A stretch of 64,000 nucleotides of DNA from Mongoliitalea lutea (GCF_014652135.1 NZ_BMYF01000007.1:124001-188000); one strand, 5' to 3'. Numbered from the stretch's first letter, positions 52,170 through 60,780 are shown. Notes: generated by a model not told the origin, from the letters alone. Made by a program: numbers and translations.

Positions 52170-52862
52170 ATGAAAATCTCTCCAACAGACATTCAATTCT
52201 TAGAAGAAAAAGTCGCTGCCTGCCCCATTAGGCTTGAAGAACTATACTTTGAAATTTTGGACCATGTTTTGTGCAAATACGAAGCCTCGGGTTCCGAAAA
52301 TGTTGAGCTTTTTTGGAAAAAAGAAAAGAAAAACTGGACGAGATGGGAAATTTTCAAAATCAAGGTCCGCTATCAAAATTCCCAAATATGGGATTATTTC
52401 AAATGCTTTAACCGTAGTATTTTTGATTTTCAACTATCCAATTTGCTTATCAACCTTGTTTTTATTGCATTAGCAAGCATATTAGGCTTCTTCTTTTTTG
52501 AACGACACGATATTATTGTTGGAGTTGTTATGCTTTTATGGGTTGTCGTACCATTATCTTTTCAAGCATGGTTTTATCACACAAAAGATACGCTGGGAGA
52601 AAAATCACAGCTACTACGAAGTAACGGTTATTATAGTGCCAAGAGAGGTAGTTTACAGATGTTGATTCTTTACAAAATGATTTTTTGGCATATCGTTTTT
52701 TCATTGACACAAGAATTTTTTCCCTACGTTGAATATTTTGGGTTAGTCTTTTCAAGCGCCCTTAATACTACACTTATAATAGTTATCCTATTGTTTTCAA
52801 ATAGAGCACTCTTAAAAGTCTATCAAACCAAACTAAAACCTTTCCTGTATGAAACTAAGTAA
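52170..52862 (+). CDS. PadR-linked membrane paralog 9 (most diverged)
   Basis: The ATG at 52170 (MKISPTDIQFLEEKVAAC) aligns with the paralog start; an ATG at 52140 adds ten residues. 230 residues. The motif LYFEILDHVLCKYEASG keeps LDH, but the rest of the N-domain is diverged and Lys/Trp-rich (WKKEKKNWTRWEIFKIKVRYQ), and it lacks the FGIFGF block. Four hydrophobic segments follow. It overlaps paralog 10 by 14 bp. Confidence 0.7.
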   Translation: MKISPTDIQFLEEKVAACPIRLEELYFEILDHVLCKYEASGSENVELFWKKEKKNWTRWEIFKIKVRYQNSQIWDYFKCFNRSIFDFQLSNLLINLVFIALASILGFFFFERHDIIVGVVMLLWVVVPLSFQAWFYHTKDTLGEKSQLLRSNGYYSAKRGSLQMLILYKMIFWHIVFSLTQEFFPYVEYFGLVFSSALNTTLIIVILLFSNRALLKVYQTKLKPFLYETK

Positions 52863-53538
52863 AGAACAAATCGAGCAATTAAAGAACTTGATTTCTTACA
52901 AGGGCCATGTATACATCGATGTCCAATACGAAATCCTAGACCATGTGGCATGTAAAGTTGAGGGATTAATGGAAGAAAACCCCAACCTTCCTTTGGATGA
53001 GGCTTTTCGCAAGGTATTTGCCAGTTTTGGTGCTAAAGGATTCAATGAACTGGAAGCATCTTATCAAAAAATGATTGAGAAAAGGCATCGCTCCTATTTT
53101 TGGGAAGAATTGAAGTGTTTTTTATTCAGCTATAAAGTACTTTTAGTTATGGGTATTTTTGCTTTATTCTACCAATTCCGTCATGAATTTGAATCCAATA
53201 ATGGCTGGATTGAAGGGTTATTGATGCTTTTTATTTTCTGCGCCGTGACCATGGCTGTTTTTCACTGGAGGAAATTTAAAAAATACCGGAAATATGCATC
53301 CTTTAATACCACAGGGAATTTCTTTTTAATTGTCTCATTTGTTTATCAACTGTGCAGTTTTAGCTACATCACGTTGAACAGCTCCTTGAAAGACAAAACT
53401 ATTTGGACTAGTTATGGAGTACTTGGGGTAACCGTTTTACTCGCATCCATGTTTGCTTGTTTATTTATCTTGCCCAAAGTCTTTCAAAGAAGTCAAGCAG
53501 ATACAGAGAAACTCATCCAACAGTACCAAACCAATTGA
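52849..53538 (+). CDS. PadR-linked membrane paralog 10
   Basis: 229 residues. MKLSKEQIEQLKNLISYKGH, VQYEILDHVACKVEGLM and KVFASFGAKGFNELEASYQK match paralogs 8 and 11. Four hydrophobic segments precede the tail FILPKVFQRSQADTEKLIQQ, which resembles FLLPKVLNKNIADTEKLMQL of paralog 11. It starts 14 bp before the stop of paralog 9, so the genes are coupled. Confidence 0.76.
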   Translation: MKLSKEQIEQLKNLISYKGHVYIDVQYEILDHVACKVEGLMEENPNLPLDEAFRKVFASFGAKGFNELEASYQKMIEKRHRSYFWEELKCFLFSYKVLLVMGIFALFYQFRHEFESNNGWIEGLLMLFIFCAVTMAVFHWRKFKKYRKYASFNTTGNFFLIVSFVYQLCSFSYITLNSSLKDKTIWTSYGVLGVTVLLASMFACLFILPKVFQRSQADTEKLIQQYQTN

Positions 53539-53558
53539 GTCTAAAATCCCAAAACCCA

Positions 53559-54257
53559 ATGAAACTAACCAAAGACCAAATCGAGCAACTCAAAAAAATG
53601 ATCTCCCGCAAGGGTTATCCATTTATCGATGTGCAGTACGAGATTTTGGACCATGTGGCTTGTAAGATAGAAGAACTAATGGCCGGCGACCCTAAAATAT
53701 CCTTGGAAACAGCCTTCGCTAAGGTGCATGCTTCCTTTGGGATTTTTGGGTTTTCAGGGTTGGAGGAGTCTTATGTCAAGTTGATTGAAAAGAGATTTAA
53801 GCGTCATTACTGGACTGAAATCAAAGCCACCTTTAGCAGTACGAAAATCATCCTACCCATTGGTATTGCAGTAGCTATGTACCAAGTTTTCCTTCTAGTA
53901 CCTGATCTCAAGACTTGGTATATCATCATGATTGCAGCTTTGGTTATTCCTTTGGCCGCTATGTTTTTCAAATACAGGAAATACCATTCACGGTACAAGC
54001 AATATGTTTCCTACACTGCTCAAAATGCCTTGTTTGTATATTTCAACATAGGCATGCAAATATGTTTGCAAGGTCATGTATTCCTTAACCAATCGGGATT
54101 TCTTATCGAAAATATTATTGGACAGCTATATTTAGGATTGGTCGTTGCCATCATGGCATTTTTATTCCTAAGCTTCTTTTTACTCCCTAAAGTCTTAAAC
54201 AAGAATATCGCAGATACAGAAAAATTGATGCAACTATATGGAGAAGTGAAGAAATAG
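53559..54257 (+). CDS. PadR-linked membrane paralog 11
   Basis: The ATG at 53559 (MKLTKDQIEQLKKMISRKGY) fits the paralog start. The frame is open 34 codons upstream into paralog 10, but that part has no family match. 232 residues with the motif VQYEILDHVACKIEELM, KVHASFGIFGFSGLEESYVK and four hydrophobic segments. The tail ADTEKLMQLYGEVKK is shared with paralog 10. It is the last gene of the array; pcaB follows convergently after 49 bp. Confidence 0.77.
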   Translation: MKLTKDQIEQLKKMISRKGYPFIDVQYEILDHVACKIEELMAGDPKISLETAFAKVHASFGIFGFSGLEESYVKLIEKRFKRHYWTEIKATFSSTKIILPIGIAVAMYQVFLLVPDLKTWYIIMIAALVIPLAAMFFKYRKYHSRYKQYVSYTAQNALFVYFNIGMQICLQGHVFLNQSGFLIENIIGQLYLGLVVAIMAFLFLSFFLLPKVLNKNIADTEKLMQLYGEVKK

Positions 54258-54306
54258 GAATTATCTGACACTGGATTGAAAACTCCAACCATATGATGTT
54301 TAAAAT

Positions 54307-55458
54307 TCAATCCTCTTCGGATAGCAACAATCTCAGCAATGCCTCTTTAAAACCTTTGCTTAAGGCTGCTTCTTGCAACTGATGCTGAAAGGAAGAGGCG
54401 TGCCTTCCCATAGCCTCTTTTTGCCATTCCATCAAATGCATCGTTTTTAAAAATCCATGCGCAGCCACTTGAAGCTGACTATCCAAAGCTGACAAATAGT
54501 ACCATTCCAATGTCCAACTCACCCCATCCCGCTCGGAACTAAAGATAGCATGGTTTTTATAATTTTGAATGCTATCTAGGGCTATGCTTACCAACACCAT
54601 TGCCTGTTCGAGCTGCACGGGATTGTTTTTATGAGCCATGGCCGAACTCTTGCCTTTGGATAACAATCGAAGCTCAGCAATCTCTGAATTAGCCAAAAAA
54701 ATCCAATCCTGAAGGATTTTTCTCAATTGCATCAAGATGCGTTCGTAAACATTTACAATTTCTAAAACCGGCTGCCTATTTTGATGCCAAACAGCTCCAA
54801 AATCATCCATTCCCAAGGCCTCAGCCAACTTTTCCGTAAGCACCTTCCCCTGCTCACCAAATGCCCGCATATCCCCTACAGGACCGCCCAGAGAAACCGG
54901 AAACCGGAGTTGTTCGAGTATCTTCAAACTATCCACTAATGGCGCAAACCAATGGTAGAGTTTGTATCCAAAAGTCACTGGCAGTGCCTGTTGCTGTCGG
55001 GTTCGTGCTATACATATCCAATCACTATGCTCCAACCAAGACTTTACCAAGGATTGAAAATTTCCAGAAAAAACCTGCCGAAAGTCTTTGGTCAGTTGCT
55101 GAAGTGCAAGCATGTGCGCCGTATCAATCAAATCTTGAGAAGTAACCCCAACATGTAAAAATGGATGATAGCTTTGGTCCAGCTGCTCTTTTATAGCCTC
55201 AACTACTGCGATGGTGGGAATACCGTTTTCCGCAGTGGAACTATCCACTTGTTGAATCAAGCCATCATCTACCCTTACTCGATTGACAGCCTCATGGATG
55301 GCTTGAGCAGCCTCCTTTGGAATAATACCTAAACTGGATTGACAGGAAGCTAGACATGATTCATATGTCAAAATCGCACGAATGAAACTTACATCGCTAA
55401 CATGTGAGTTCACCTGAGGGTACCCCCAATAAGTTCTGAAAATCTTTCTGTCAATCAT
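54307..55458 (-). CDS. pcaB: 3-carboxy-cis,cis-muconate cycloisomerase
   Basis: The 383-residue protein belongs to the fumarase/aspartase superfamily. It has the signature SSAMAHKNNPVQLEQAMV, with VGVTSQDLIDTAHMLALQQL and STAENGIPTIAVVEAIKEQ earlier, and LGGPVGDMRAFGEQG in the centre. It converts beta-carboxy-cis,cis-muconate to gamma-carboxymuconolactone. Adenylosuccinate lyase would be the alternative, but the rest of the beta-ketoadipate pathway is directly upstream on the same strand. The C-terminal extension is short. It is the last gene of the operon, 93 bp after pcaF. Confidence 0.9.
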   Translation of the reverse strand: MIDRKIFRTYWGYPQVNSHVSDVSFIRAILTYESCLASCQSSLGIIPKEAAQAIHEAVNRVRVDDGLIQQVDSSTAENGIPTIAVVEAIKEQLDQSYHPFLHVGVTSQDLIDTAHMLALQQLTKDFRQVFSGNFQSLVKSWLEHSDWICIARTRQQQALPVTFGYKLYHWFAPLVDSLKILEQLRFPVSLGGPVGDMRAFGEQGKVLTEKLAEALGMDDFGAVWHQNRQPVLEIVNVYERILMQLRKILQDWIFLANSEIAELRLLSKGKSSAMAHKNNPVQLEQAMVLVSIALDSIQNYKNHAIFSSERDGVSWTLEWYYLSALDSQLQVAAHGFLKTMHLMEWQKEAMGRHASSFQHQLQEAALSKGFKEALLRLLLSEED

Positions 55459-55551
55459 GCCTTCAAGTTAAGAAAAAAGAAGGGAGCTATAGTCCATGGG
55501 ACCTGTAAATCATCCTGCCACAGAGATATTCACATTCGGCTCCCCAATAAG

Positions 55552-56754
55552 TCAAACCAATTCCAATGCAATACTGATACCCTGCCCCACTCCTATACAC
55601 ATAGTGGCCAAGCCTCTTTTGGCTTTTCTAGCCTGCATTTCAAGCGCCAATGTGCCTGTAATCCGAGCTCCCGACATGCCCAGCGGATGCCCTAAAGCAA
55701 TCGCTCCACCATTCACATTCACCCGAGGGTCATCAAAAGCAATCCCTAATTCCTGCAAACATGCCAAAGCCTGTGCAGCAAAAGCCTCATTGAATTCATA
55801 CAAATCAAAATCTCTGTCTGAAAGCCCTGTTCTTACCCACAGTTTTTGTGTAGCAGGGACAGGTCCTATTCCCATAATTCTTGGAGGAACACCCGCCACG
55901 GCACCTGTCAACACCCGGGCAATGGGCTCCAGTTGATACTTTTTTATGGCTTTTTCAGATGCCAACACTAGACAGGCAGCACCATCATTGATTCCAGAGG
56001 CATTGCCAGCGGTTACCGTTCCATTTTTTCTAAAAAGTACAGGTAGCGAACCCAACTTTTCCAAACTTGTTCCTGCTCGTGGATGCTCGTCTTGGTCAAA
56101 GAGCACCTTATTTTTCACCACCTTCACTTCCATGGGGAGAATCTCCTGTGCAAACCTTCCCGATTGCTGGGCAGCGGCACATTTTTCCTGAGAAGCAAAC
56201 GCAAAGCGGTCTTGGTCTTCCCGCTTGATATGATACATTTCGGCCACATTTTCCGCCGTCTCTGGCATGCTATCCGAACCATACAAGGAATCTAACACAG
56301 GGTTGATAAAGCGATAACCCAAAGTACTATCCTCAATACTCATGTTTCTAGAAAAAGCCGCATCTGCCTTAGGAATGATAAATGGTGCCCGTGACATGCT
56401 TTCTACCCCTCCTGCCAAAATTAAATCGGCATCTCCTGACTTAATCATGCGGGAGGCAATCAAGATGGCATCCATTCCAGAACCACAAAGTCTATTGACC
56501 GTTCCGCCTGGTATGGATGTCGGTAATCCGGCCAACAAAGAGGCCATGCGGGCCACACTGCGATTATCTTCACCTGCCTGATTGGCACAGCCAAAAATCA
56601 CATCGTCAATTGCTTCTGTATCCACATGAGGAAGGGTAGCTAACGTGCCTTTGATAACTGCTGCTGCTAAATCATCCGGTCTTACCCCTGACAAACTCCC
56701 TCCATAGCGTCCAATGGGACTTCGCTTAAACGCGCAAATAAAAACTTCCTGCAT
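55552..56754 (-). CDS. pcaF: 3-oxoadipyl-CoA thiolase
   Basis: The 400-residue thiolase has the acyl-enzyme cysteine in GTVNRLCGSGMDAILIA (near residue 90), the second active site GGAIALGHPLGMSGARITGTLALEM and the third, CIGVGQGISIALE. It cleaves beta-ketoadipyl-CoA to acetyl-CoA and succinyl-CoA. PcaF versus a general acetyl-CoA acyltransferase is decided by the operon: pcaIJ is upstream (6 bp) and pcaB downstream. The N-terminal RSPIGRYGGSLSGVRPDDLAA block is common in PcaF. Confidence 0.92.
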   Translation of the reverse strand: MQEVFICAFKRSPIGRYGGSLSGVRPDDLAAAVIKGTLATLPHVDTEAIDDVIFGCANQAGEDNRSVARMASLLAGLPTSIPGGTVNRLCGSGMDAILIASRMIKSGDADLILAGGVESMSRAPFIIPKADAAFSRNMSIEDSTLGYRFINPVLDSLYGSDSMPETAENVAEMYHIKREDQDRFAFASQEKCAAAQQSGRFAQEILPMEVKVVKNKVLFDQDEHPRAGTSLEKLGSLPVLFRKNGTVTAGNASGINDGAACLVLASEKAIKKYQLEPIARVLTGAVAGVPPRIMGIGPVPATQKLWVRTGLSDRDFDLYEFNEAFAAQALACLQELGIAFDDPRVNVNGGAIALGHPLGMSGARITGTLALEMQARKAKRGLATMCIGVGQGISIALELV

Positions 56755-56760
56755 GGTGTA

Positions 56761-57525
56761 TTAGCCCTGATGGGCCATTTTAGTTTTTTCGTTCAATAAT
56801 CTCAATGCCTCCAACTCTTCCAACTCGGGAACATCAGTAATGGCAACTTCTTCTGCGAATCGAATCTTCCACCCGGTATTTTCTTGGATAGTTTCCCTAG
56901 CTACCCCTGGGTGTATGGATGTGACAATAAATTCACCCGTCGCCTCTTCTGTCTCCATAATGCACAAGTCGGTAATAATTTTGGATGGGCCACTCGTGTT
57001 AAGTCCCATGGCTTTTCGCTGACCGGGACCATCTCCATGGCCAAAAGAGGTGATAAAATCCACTTTTTCCACAAAAGCGCGAGGGGATTGCTTCATGATC
57101 ACATAAATGGTATGACAAAATGCAGCAATTTCGGGAGCGCCTCCTCCACCGGGAAGCCGAACCTTGGGTTTGTGATAATCCCCTACAACGGTGGTGTTGA
57201 TGTTGCCAAACTTATCAATTTGAGCCCCTCCAAGGAATCCAACGGTAATCCTCCCGCCCTGCAACCAATAACTAAACATCTCTGGAACAGATACGGTGGT
57301 CAAGGCTGTTTCACACAGTTCTCCATCCCCTATGGAAAGTGGCAATACGTCAGGCTTGGTTTGAATAGTACCGGATTCGTAAATCAAGGTGATATCTGGT
57401 GCGTGGGTAAGCCTCGCCAAATTACAAGCTGCAGATGGCAAGCCAATTCCAACAAAGCATACATCGGAATTCTTTAAAATCCGGGATGCCACCACGGTCA
57501 TCAATTCTGTTGAATTATACTGCAT
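56761..57525 (-). CDS. pcaJ: 3-oxoadipate CoA-transferase, subunit B
   Basis: The 254-residue protein is a class I CoA-transferase B subunit: VGIGLPSAACNLARLTHAP, LIYESGTIQTKP with the catalytic glutamate, GGRITVGFLGGAQIDKFGNINTT and LPGGGGAPEIAAFC. It works with PcaI to activate beta-ketoadipate with succinyl-CoA. It is slightly longer than the usual PcaJ (about 213 aa), with extra C-terminal sequence (IRFAEEVAITDVPELEELEALRLL). Its start overlaps the pcaI stop by 11 bp, consistent with coupled synthesis of the two subunits. Confidence 0.9.
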   Translation of the reverse strand: MQYNSTELMTVVASRILKNSDVCFVGIGLPSAACNLARLTHAPDITLIYESGTIQTKPDVLPLSIGDGELCETALTTVSVPEMFSYWLQGGRITVGFLGGAQIDKFGNINTTVVGDYHKPKVRLPGGGGAPEIAAFCHTIYVIMKQSPRAFVEKVDFITSFGHGDGPGQRKAMGLNTSGPSKIITDLCIMETEEATGEFIVTSIHPGVARETIQENTGWKIRFAEEVAITDVPELEELEALRLLNEKTKMAHQG

Positions 57526-58336
57526 AGTCTGTTGATTTTAATTCCTGTAGCCACTCATTAAATCTCTCTCGGTCTTTGGAAATCGCTTCCCAATCCATGT
57601 ACGCTTTGTTATCTCGGCTATAATATCCATGGGCATAACTGGGTTTGGCACCACCGGGTACATGTACTACAGCGCTGACAGTCCAGGAAGGCAAAATCAC
57701 GGCATTCGGGCTTGAAGGCTGTAACTCATCTACGATTTCCTCCACGGTTACGATGGCAGCTTTGGCAGCAAGAACAGCCTCCTTTTGCACGCCCACAATT
57801 CCTTCCAAGGAAACGTCCCCTTTTTTGGAGGCTTTTTGGGCATGGATGATGGTAACATCAGGTCGAATGGCTGGTACTGCCACCAATCGTTCTCCAGTAA
57901 ATGGACAGGCTAAGGTTTTGATAGAAGGATTGACTTTCTCCAAATCCGCTCCATAGTATCCTTTGAAAATGGCACATGGCATACCTGACGCTCCGGCTGC
58001 ATAAGCTGCTGCCATGGCCGCATGAGAATGTTCATCGACTTCCAAGGGTTGAGGGTAGCCTTTTTCAATAGCTTCCCGCAAGCGGTACAAAGATCCCACC
58101 CCAGGGTTTCCTCCCCAGGAGAATCTTAATTTGCGAACACACCCTGCCCCAATCAGCTGATCATAAATCATATCCGGAGTCATCCGAACCAATTCCAGAT
58201 TTTTGAATCCCTGACGGATAATCTCATGGCCTGCGGCAAAGGGAATCAGATGTGTAAATCCCTCCATAGCTACCGTTGCCCCATCAAAGAGATGGGTGGC
58301 AATAGCCTCTTGCAATGTTTGTATCTTAGCTTGCAT
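57515..58336 (-). CDS. pcaI: 3-oxoadipate CoA-transferase, subunit A
   Basis: Start chosen at 58336 (MQAKIQTLQEAIATHLFDGA), giving 273 residues; an earlier in-frame ATG at 58429 lies inside pcaG and is rejected. The class I CoA-transferase A subunit is seen in DGATVAMEGFTHLIPFAAGHEII, LRFSWGGNPGVG, and ACPFTGERLVAVPAIRPDVTIIHAQ. The stop of pcaG and this start are 1 bp apart. Subunit A with PcaJ forms the heterodimeric transferase. Confidence 0.9.
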   Translation of the reverse strand: MQAKIQTLQEAIATHLFDGATVAMEGFTHLIPFAAGHEIIRQGFKNLELVRMTPDMIYDQLIGAGCVRKLRFSWGGNPGVGSLYRLREAIEKGYPQPLEVDEHSHAAMAAAYAAGASGMPCAIFKGYYGADLEKVNPSIKTLACPFTGERLVAVPAIRPDVTIIHAQKASKKGDVSLEGIVGVQKEAVLAAKAAIVTVEEIVDELQPSSPNAVILPSWTVSAVVHVPGGAKPSYAHGYYSRDNKAYMDWEAISKDRERFNEWLQELKSTDYAV

Positions 58337-58337
58337 A

Positions 58338-58925
58338 TCAATAATCAAAAAACACCGTTTCATTTTCGCCCTGCATATGCAGATTGAACTCATATATTGT
58401 AACAGGGCTCTCCTGTACCTTTTGGGCAATCAAAGTACTTCTTCTTTCTTCGGCAACTAACTTCAAATAAGGGTCTTCCTGATTTAATTCCTTGAAATCC
58501 TCGAAATACACACGGGTATACACATGACTCAACAGCCCTCGCATAAAAACAATCATGTGAATAGCAGGTGCCTGACCAGGCTTTTCCGCTGCTGGAATGC
58601 AGGTGGTAAATTCAAACAAGTTTCCTTCTATGGTACCTGTACCCATCCTTCCGATGGAGAAAAAGCCTTGATGAGGTTTGATCTGGAATTTACCTTCTTG
58701 GTCCACTTGCCAGATTTCAATCATCGCATCATCCACAGCCTCTCCATGGAGGTCACACACCTTTCCTCGGAGAATGATGGCATCCTGAGAGTTCTTCCTA
58801 GCATCAAGCAAAACGGGAGTAGCCAAACTTGTATGGTCAAATTTATATTGCTCTGGTGTCAGACCATAGGCAAAATAGGGGCCTACTGTCTGTGATGGGG
58901 TTTGTCCTAGCTTATTCATTTTCAA
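58338..58925 (-). CDS. pcaG: Protocatechuate 3,4-dioxygenase, alpha subunit
   Basis: The 195-residue alpha subunit starts LGQTPSQTVGPYFAYGL, the typical PcaG opening. It has LRGKVCDLHGEAVDDAMIEIWQVDQEGKF and IHMIVFMRGLLSHVYTRVYFED. It lacks the iron ligands of the beta subunit, as expected, and pairs with PcaH to form the intradiol ring-cleaving enzyme. The start overlaps the end of pcaH by 14 bp; pcaI begins 1 bp after the stop. Confidence 0.93.
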   Translation of the reverse strand: MKMNKLGQTPSQTVGPYFAYGLTPEQYKFDHTSLATPVLLDARKNSQDAIILRGKVCDLHGEAVDDAMIEIWQVDQEGKFQIKPHQGFFSIGRMGTGTIEGNLFEFTTCIPAAEKPGQAPAIHMIVFMRGLLSHVYTRVYFEDFKELNQEDPYLKLVAEERRSTLIAQKVQESPVTIYEFNLHMQGENETVFFDY

Positions 58926-59616
58926 AAGGGGTTGAATGATGTCCTCTCAATACAATGTCAAATTGGTAACCCAAGGCAAAACCTTCTTCGGTCAAGCCCA
59001 GGTCAAAGCTTGAAATCAAGCGCTCACGTGCTTTTTCTGGAACAGCCAAGTAAATGGGATCATAATCCAACAAGGGATCTCCTGGAAAATACATCTGGGT
59101 TACTAAGCGCGTACCGATATTGGGTCCAAATACACTGAAATGAATGTGATTAGGCCTCCAAGCATTTGGGTGATTTCCCCAAGGGTAGGCACCTGGCTTG
59201 ATGGTGTAAAACTTAAAAATGCCTTCTTCATTGGTCACGCATCTCCCTGCACCAAAGAAATTGGGGTCCAAAGGGGCATGGTGTTGGTCACGCTTATGCA
59301 CATACCTTCCCGCTGCATTGGCCTGCCATACTTCAATAAGCGTATTTTTCAGTGGCTGTCCATGTTGATTCAACACCCTTCCACTGACTACAATCCGTTC
59401 CCCAAGCGGTTCACCGTTTTTGATGCCATTCTTGGTCAAGTCATGATCAAGGGGAGCCACAGACTCCAAACCGAAGATGGGTCCGGAACTCGGTTTCATC
59501 AATTCGGGTACGGTAATCAGGTTTTGAGAAGGTCCTCTGAAAATGGTGGATTTATAGCCTGGAGCTATCAAGGGTGGATGGCTAGTCCAATCACGTTGGT
59601 TTTGAGTAGTATCCAT
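58912..59616 (-). CDS. pcaH: Protocatechuate 3,4-dioxygenase, beta subunit
   Basis: The 234-residue catalytic subunit holds the non-heme Fe(III) ligands Tyr105 (AAGRYVHKRD), Tyr144 (PGAYPWGN), His157 and His159 (RPNHIHFSVFG). Their spacing equals that of the Pseudomonas enzyme with a 3-residue offset. It opens the ring of protocatechuate between the hydroxyls using O2, making beta-carboxy-cis,cis-muconate. The gene is the first of the GH pair and sits between pcaC (10 bp away) and pcaG (overlap 14 bp). Confidence 0.95.
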   Translation of the reverse strand: MDTTQNQRDWTSHPPLIAPGYKSTIFRGPSQNLITVPELMKPSSGPIFGLESVAPLDHDLTKNGIKNGEPLGERIVVSGRVLNQHGQPLKNTLIEVWQANAAGRYVHKRDQHHAPLDPNFFGAGRCVTNEEGIFKFYTIKPGAYPWGNHPNAWRPNHIHFSVFGPNIGTRLVTQMYFPGDPLLDYDPIYLAVPEKARERLISSFDLGLTEEGFALGYQFDIVLRGHHSTPFENE

Positions 59617-59626
59617 ATGCGTACTG

Positions 59627-59998
59627 TTAAAGGTTAAAGACTTGTTTGGCTATTCTAAAGGCAGTATTGGCAGCTGGCACACCTGCATAAATGGCCACAT
59701 GCATCAATACTTCTTGAATATCTTCCAGGCTTGCACCTGTTTGCTGGGTTGCTTTGAAATGCAGGATCAATTCCTCTTCATGTCCAAGACCTGCCAAGAG
59801 CGCTATGGTAATCATGCTGCGTTCCCGCTTGGTCAAATGCTCAGAAGACCAGACAGTACCCCAAGCGGATTCCGTAATAAATTGCTGGAATCCTTCATCA
59901 AAGGAAGTTTTTGCAGCCTCCGCTTTGGCAACGTGAGCTTCTCCTAAGACTGATTTGCGGGTTTGCATGCCCTTTTGGTACTTATCTGTTGGATTCAT
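59627..59998 (-). CDS. pcaC: 4-carboxymuconolactone decarboxylase
   Basis: The 123-residue AhpD-like protein has RKSVLGEAHVAKAEAAKTSFDEGFQQFI, ITIALLAGLGHEEELILHFKATQQTGAS and the C-terminal HVAIYAGVPAANTAFRIAKQV, which match PcaC. It decarboxylates gamma-carboxymuconolactone to beta-ketoadipate enol-lactone. The length is standard for a single-domain PcaC (not fused to PcaD). Its start overlaps the pcaD stop by 4 bp. Confidence 0.93.
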   Translation of the reverse strand: MNPTDKYQKGMQTRKSVLGEAHVAKAEAAKTSFDEGFQQFITESAWGTVWSSEHLTKRERSMITIALLAGLGHEEELILHFKATQQTGASLEDIQEVLMHVAIYAGVPAANTAFRIAKQVFNL

Positions 59999-60780
59999 AG
60001 TGCTGAAATAAAATCTTGTAAAATGACCGTAGTCCGCTCGGGGCTATCTACGCAAGGCAAATGCCCTGCATTGGGAATTGTAATCAAGGAGCAGTTCATC
60101 AATTGGGCAAAGCCTTGAACCAATGCAACAGGAGTGGACTTATCCTCTTCGCCTACCATACAGATTACCGGAATAGCTATACCTTGAGCGGTTTCGGTAT
60201 AATCTGCATCCCGAATTGCTTCACAAGCAATCCGATAACCCGAAACATCCGCCCGCTCCAACATGGCTTGATACAAGGCAAATGCTGCTGGCTGTTGCTC
60301 CTGAAAACTTGGTGAAAACCAATTAGTCAATATCGAAGGAGCTACCGCTTGCATTCCTTTCGTGGAAATGGCTTGTATGCGATTGTTCCAAGCTTCTGCC
60401 GTTCCAATCTTTGGAGCGGTATCCATAAAGACGATTCCTGCAATTTTGTTGGGATAACGTTGGTAGATATCCAAGCTGATCAAGCCACCAATGGACAGTC
60501 CGACCAGAACGATTTTATCCAAATCCAAGACTTCACATAGACCTATCACATCAGCTGCATAGCTAGAAATACTGCCTTTTTCAACAGCTCCTAAACTACT
60601 TAACCCATGACCCCTTTTGTCAAATCTGAGTGTCCCAAATTCGGTACCCAAGCCATCAATCACGGCATCCCAAATGCGAAAGTCCGTACCCAAAGAATTG
60701 ATAAACACCAAGCAAAGGTTTTTCTCCCCTTTGTTGTATGCGTAGTGAATGGTGGTATCATGTATCCGAACCGCTTGCAT
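59995..60780 (-). CDS. pcaD: 3-oxoadipate enol-lactonase
   Basis: The 261-residue alpha/beta hydrolase has the nucleophile Ser96 in VLVGLSIGGLISLDIYQRYP, the FDKRGHGLSSLG block, an acid in MVGEEDKSTPVALVQ and His in NAGHLPCVDSPE. It hydrolyses enol-lactone to beta-ketoadipate. The call rests on motifs plus its place next to pcaC (4-bp overlap). It is 1 bp from the ferredoxin reductase gene upstream, so the P450 genes and pca genes form one continuous run. Confidence 0.9.
   Translation of the reverse strand: MQAVRIHDTTIHYAYNKGEKNLCLVFINSLGTDFRIWDAVIDGLGTEFGTLRFDKRGHGLSSLGAVEKGSISSYAADVIGLCEVLDLDKIVLVGLSIGGLISLDIYQRYPNKIAGIVFMDTAPKIGTAEAWNNRIQAISTKGMQAVAPSILTNWFSPSFQEQQPAAFALYQAMLERADVSGYRIACEAIRDADYTETAQGIAIPVICMVGEEDKSTPVALVQGFAQLMNCSLITIPNAGHLPCVDSPERTTVILQDFISAL

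Noticed and set aside
53457-53558. N-terminal extension of paralog 11 into paralog 10
   Set aside because: All other paralogs start MK(L/I)xxxxI at the same place; the extension is out-of-frame reading of paralog 10's 3' end.
44864-54257. Array considered as toxin-immunity or phage-defence cluster
   Set aside because: No nuclease, toxin, WXG, Cas, restriction or NTPase motif in any member; only kept as a distant alternative.
54307-55458. Adenylosuccinate lyase for the gene at 54307
   Set aside because: The SSAMxHKxNP signature is shared by the superfamily, but the adjacent complete pca pathway lacks a cycloisomerase otherwise.
58337-58429. N-terminal extension of pcaI overlapping pcaG
   Set aside because: The extra 31 residues are antisense-free but out-of-frame pcaG sequence. 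The start at 58336 matches CoA-transferase A subunits.
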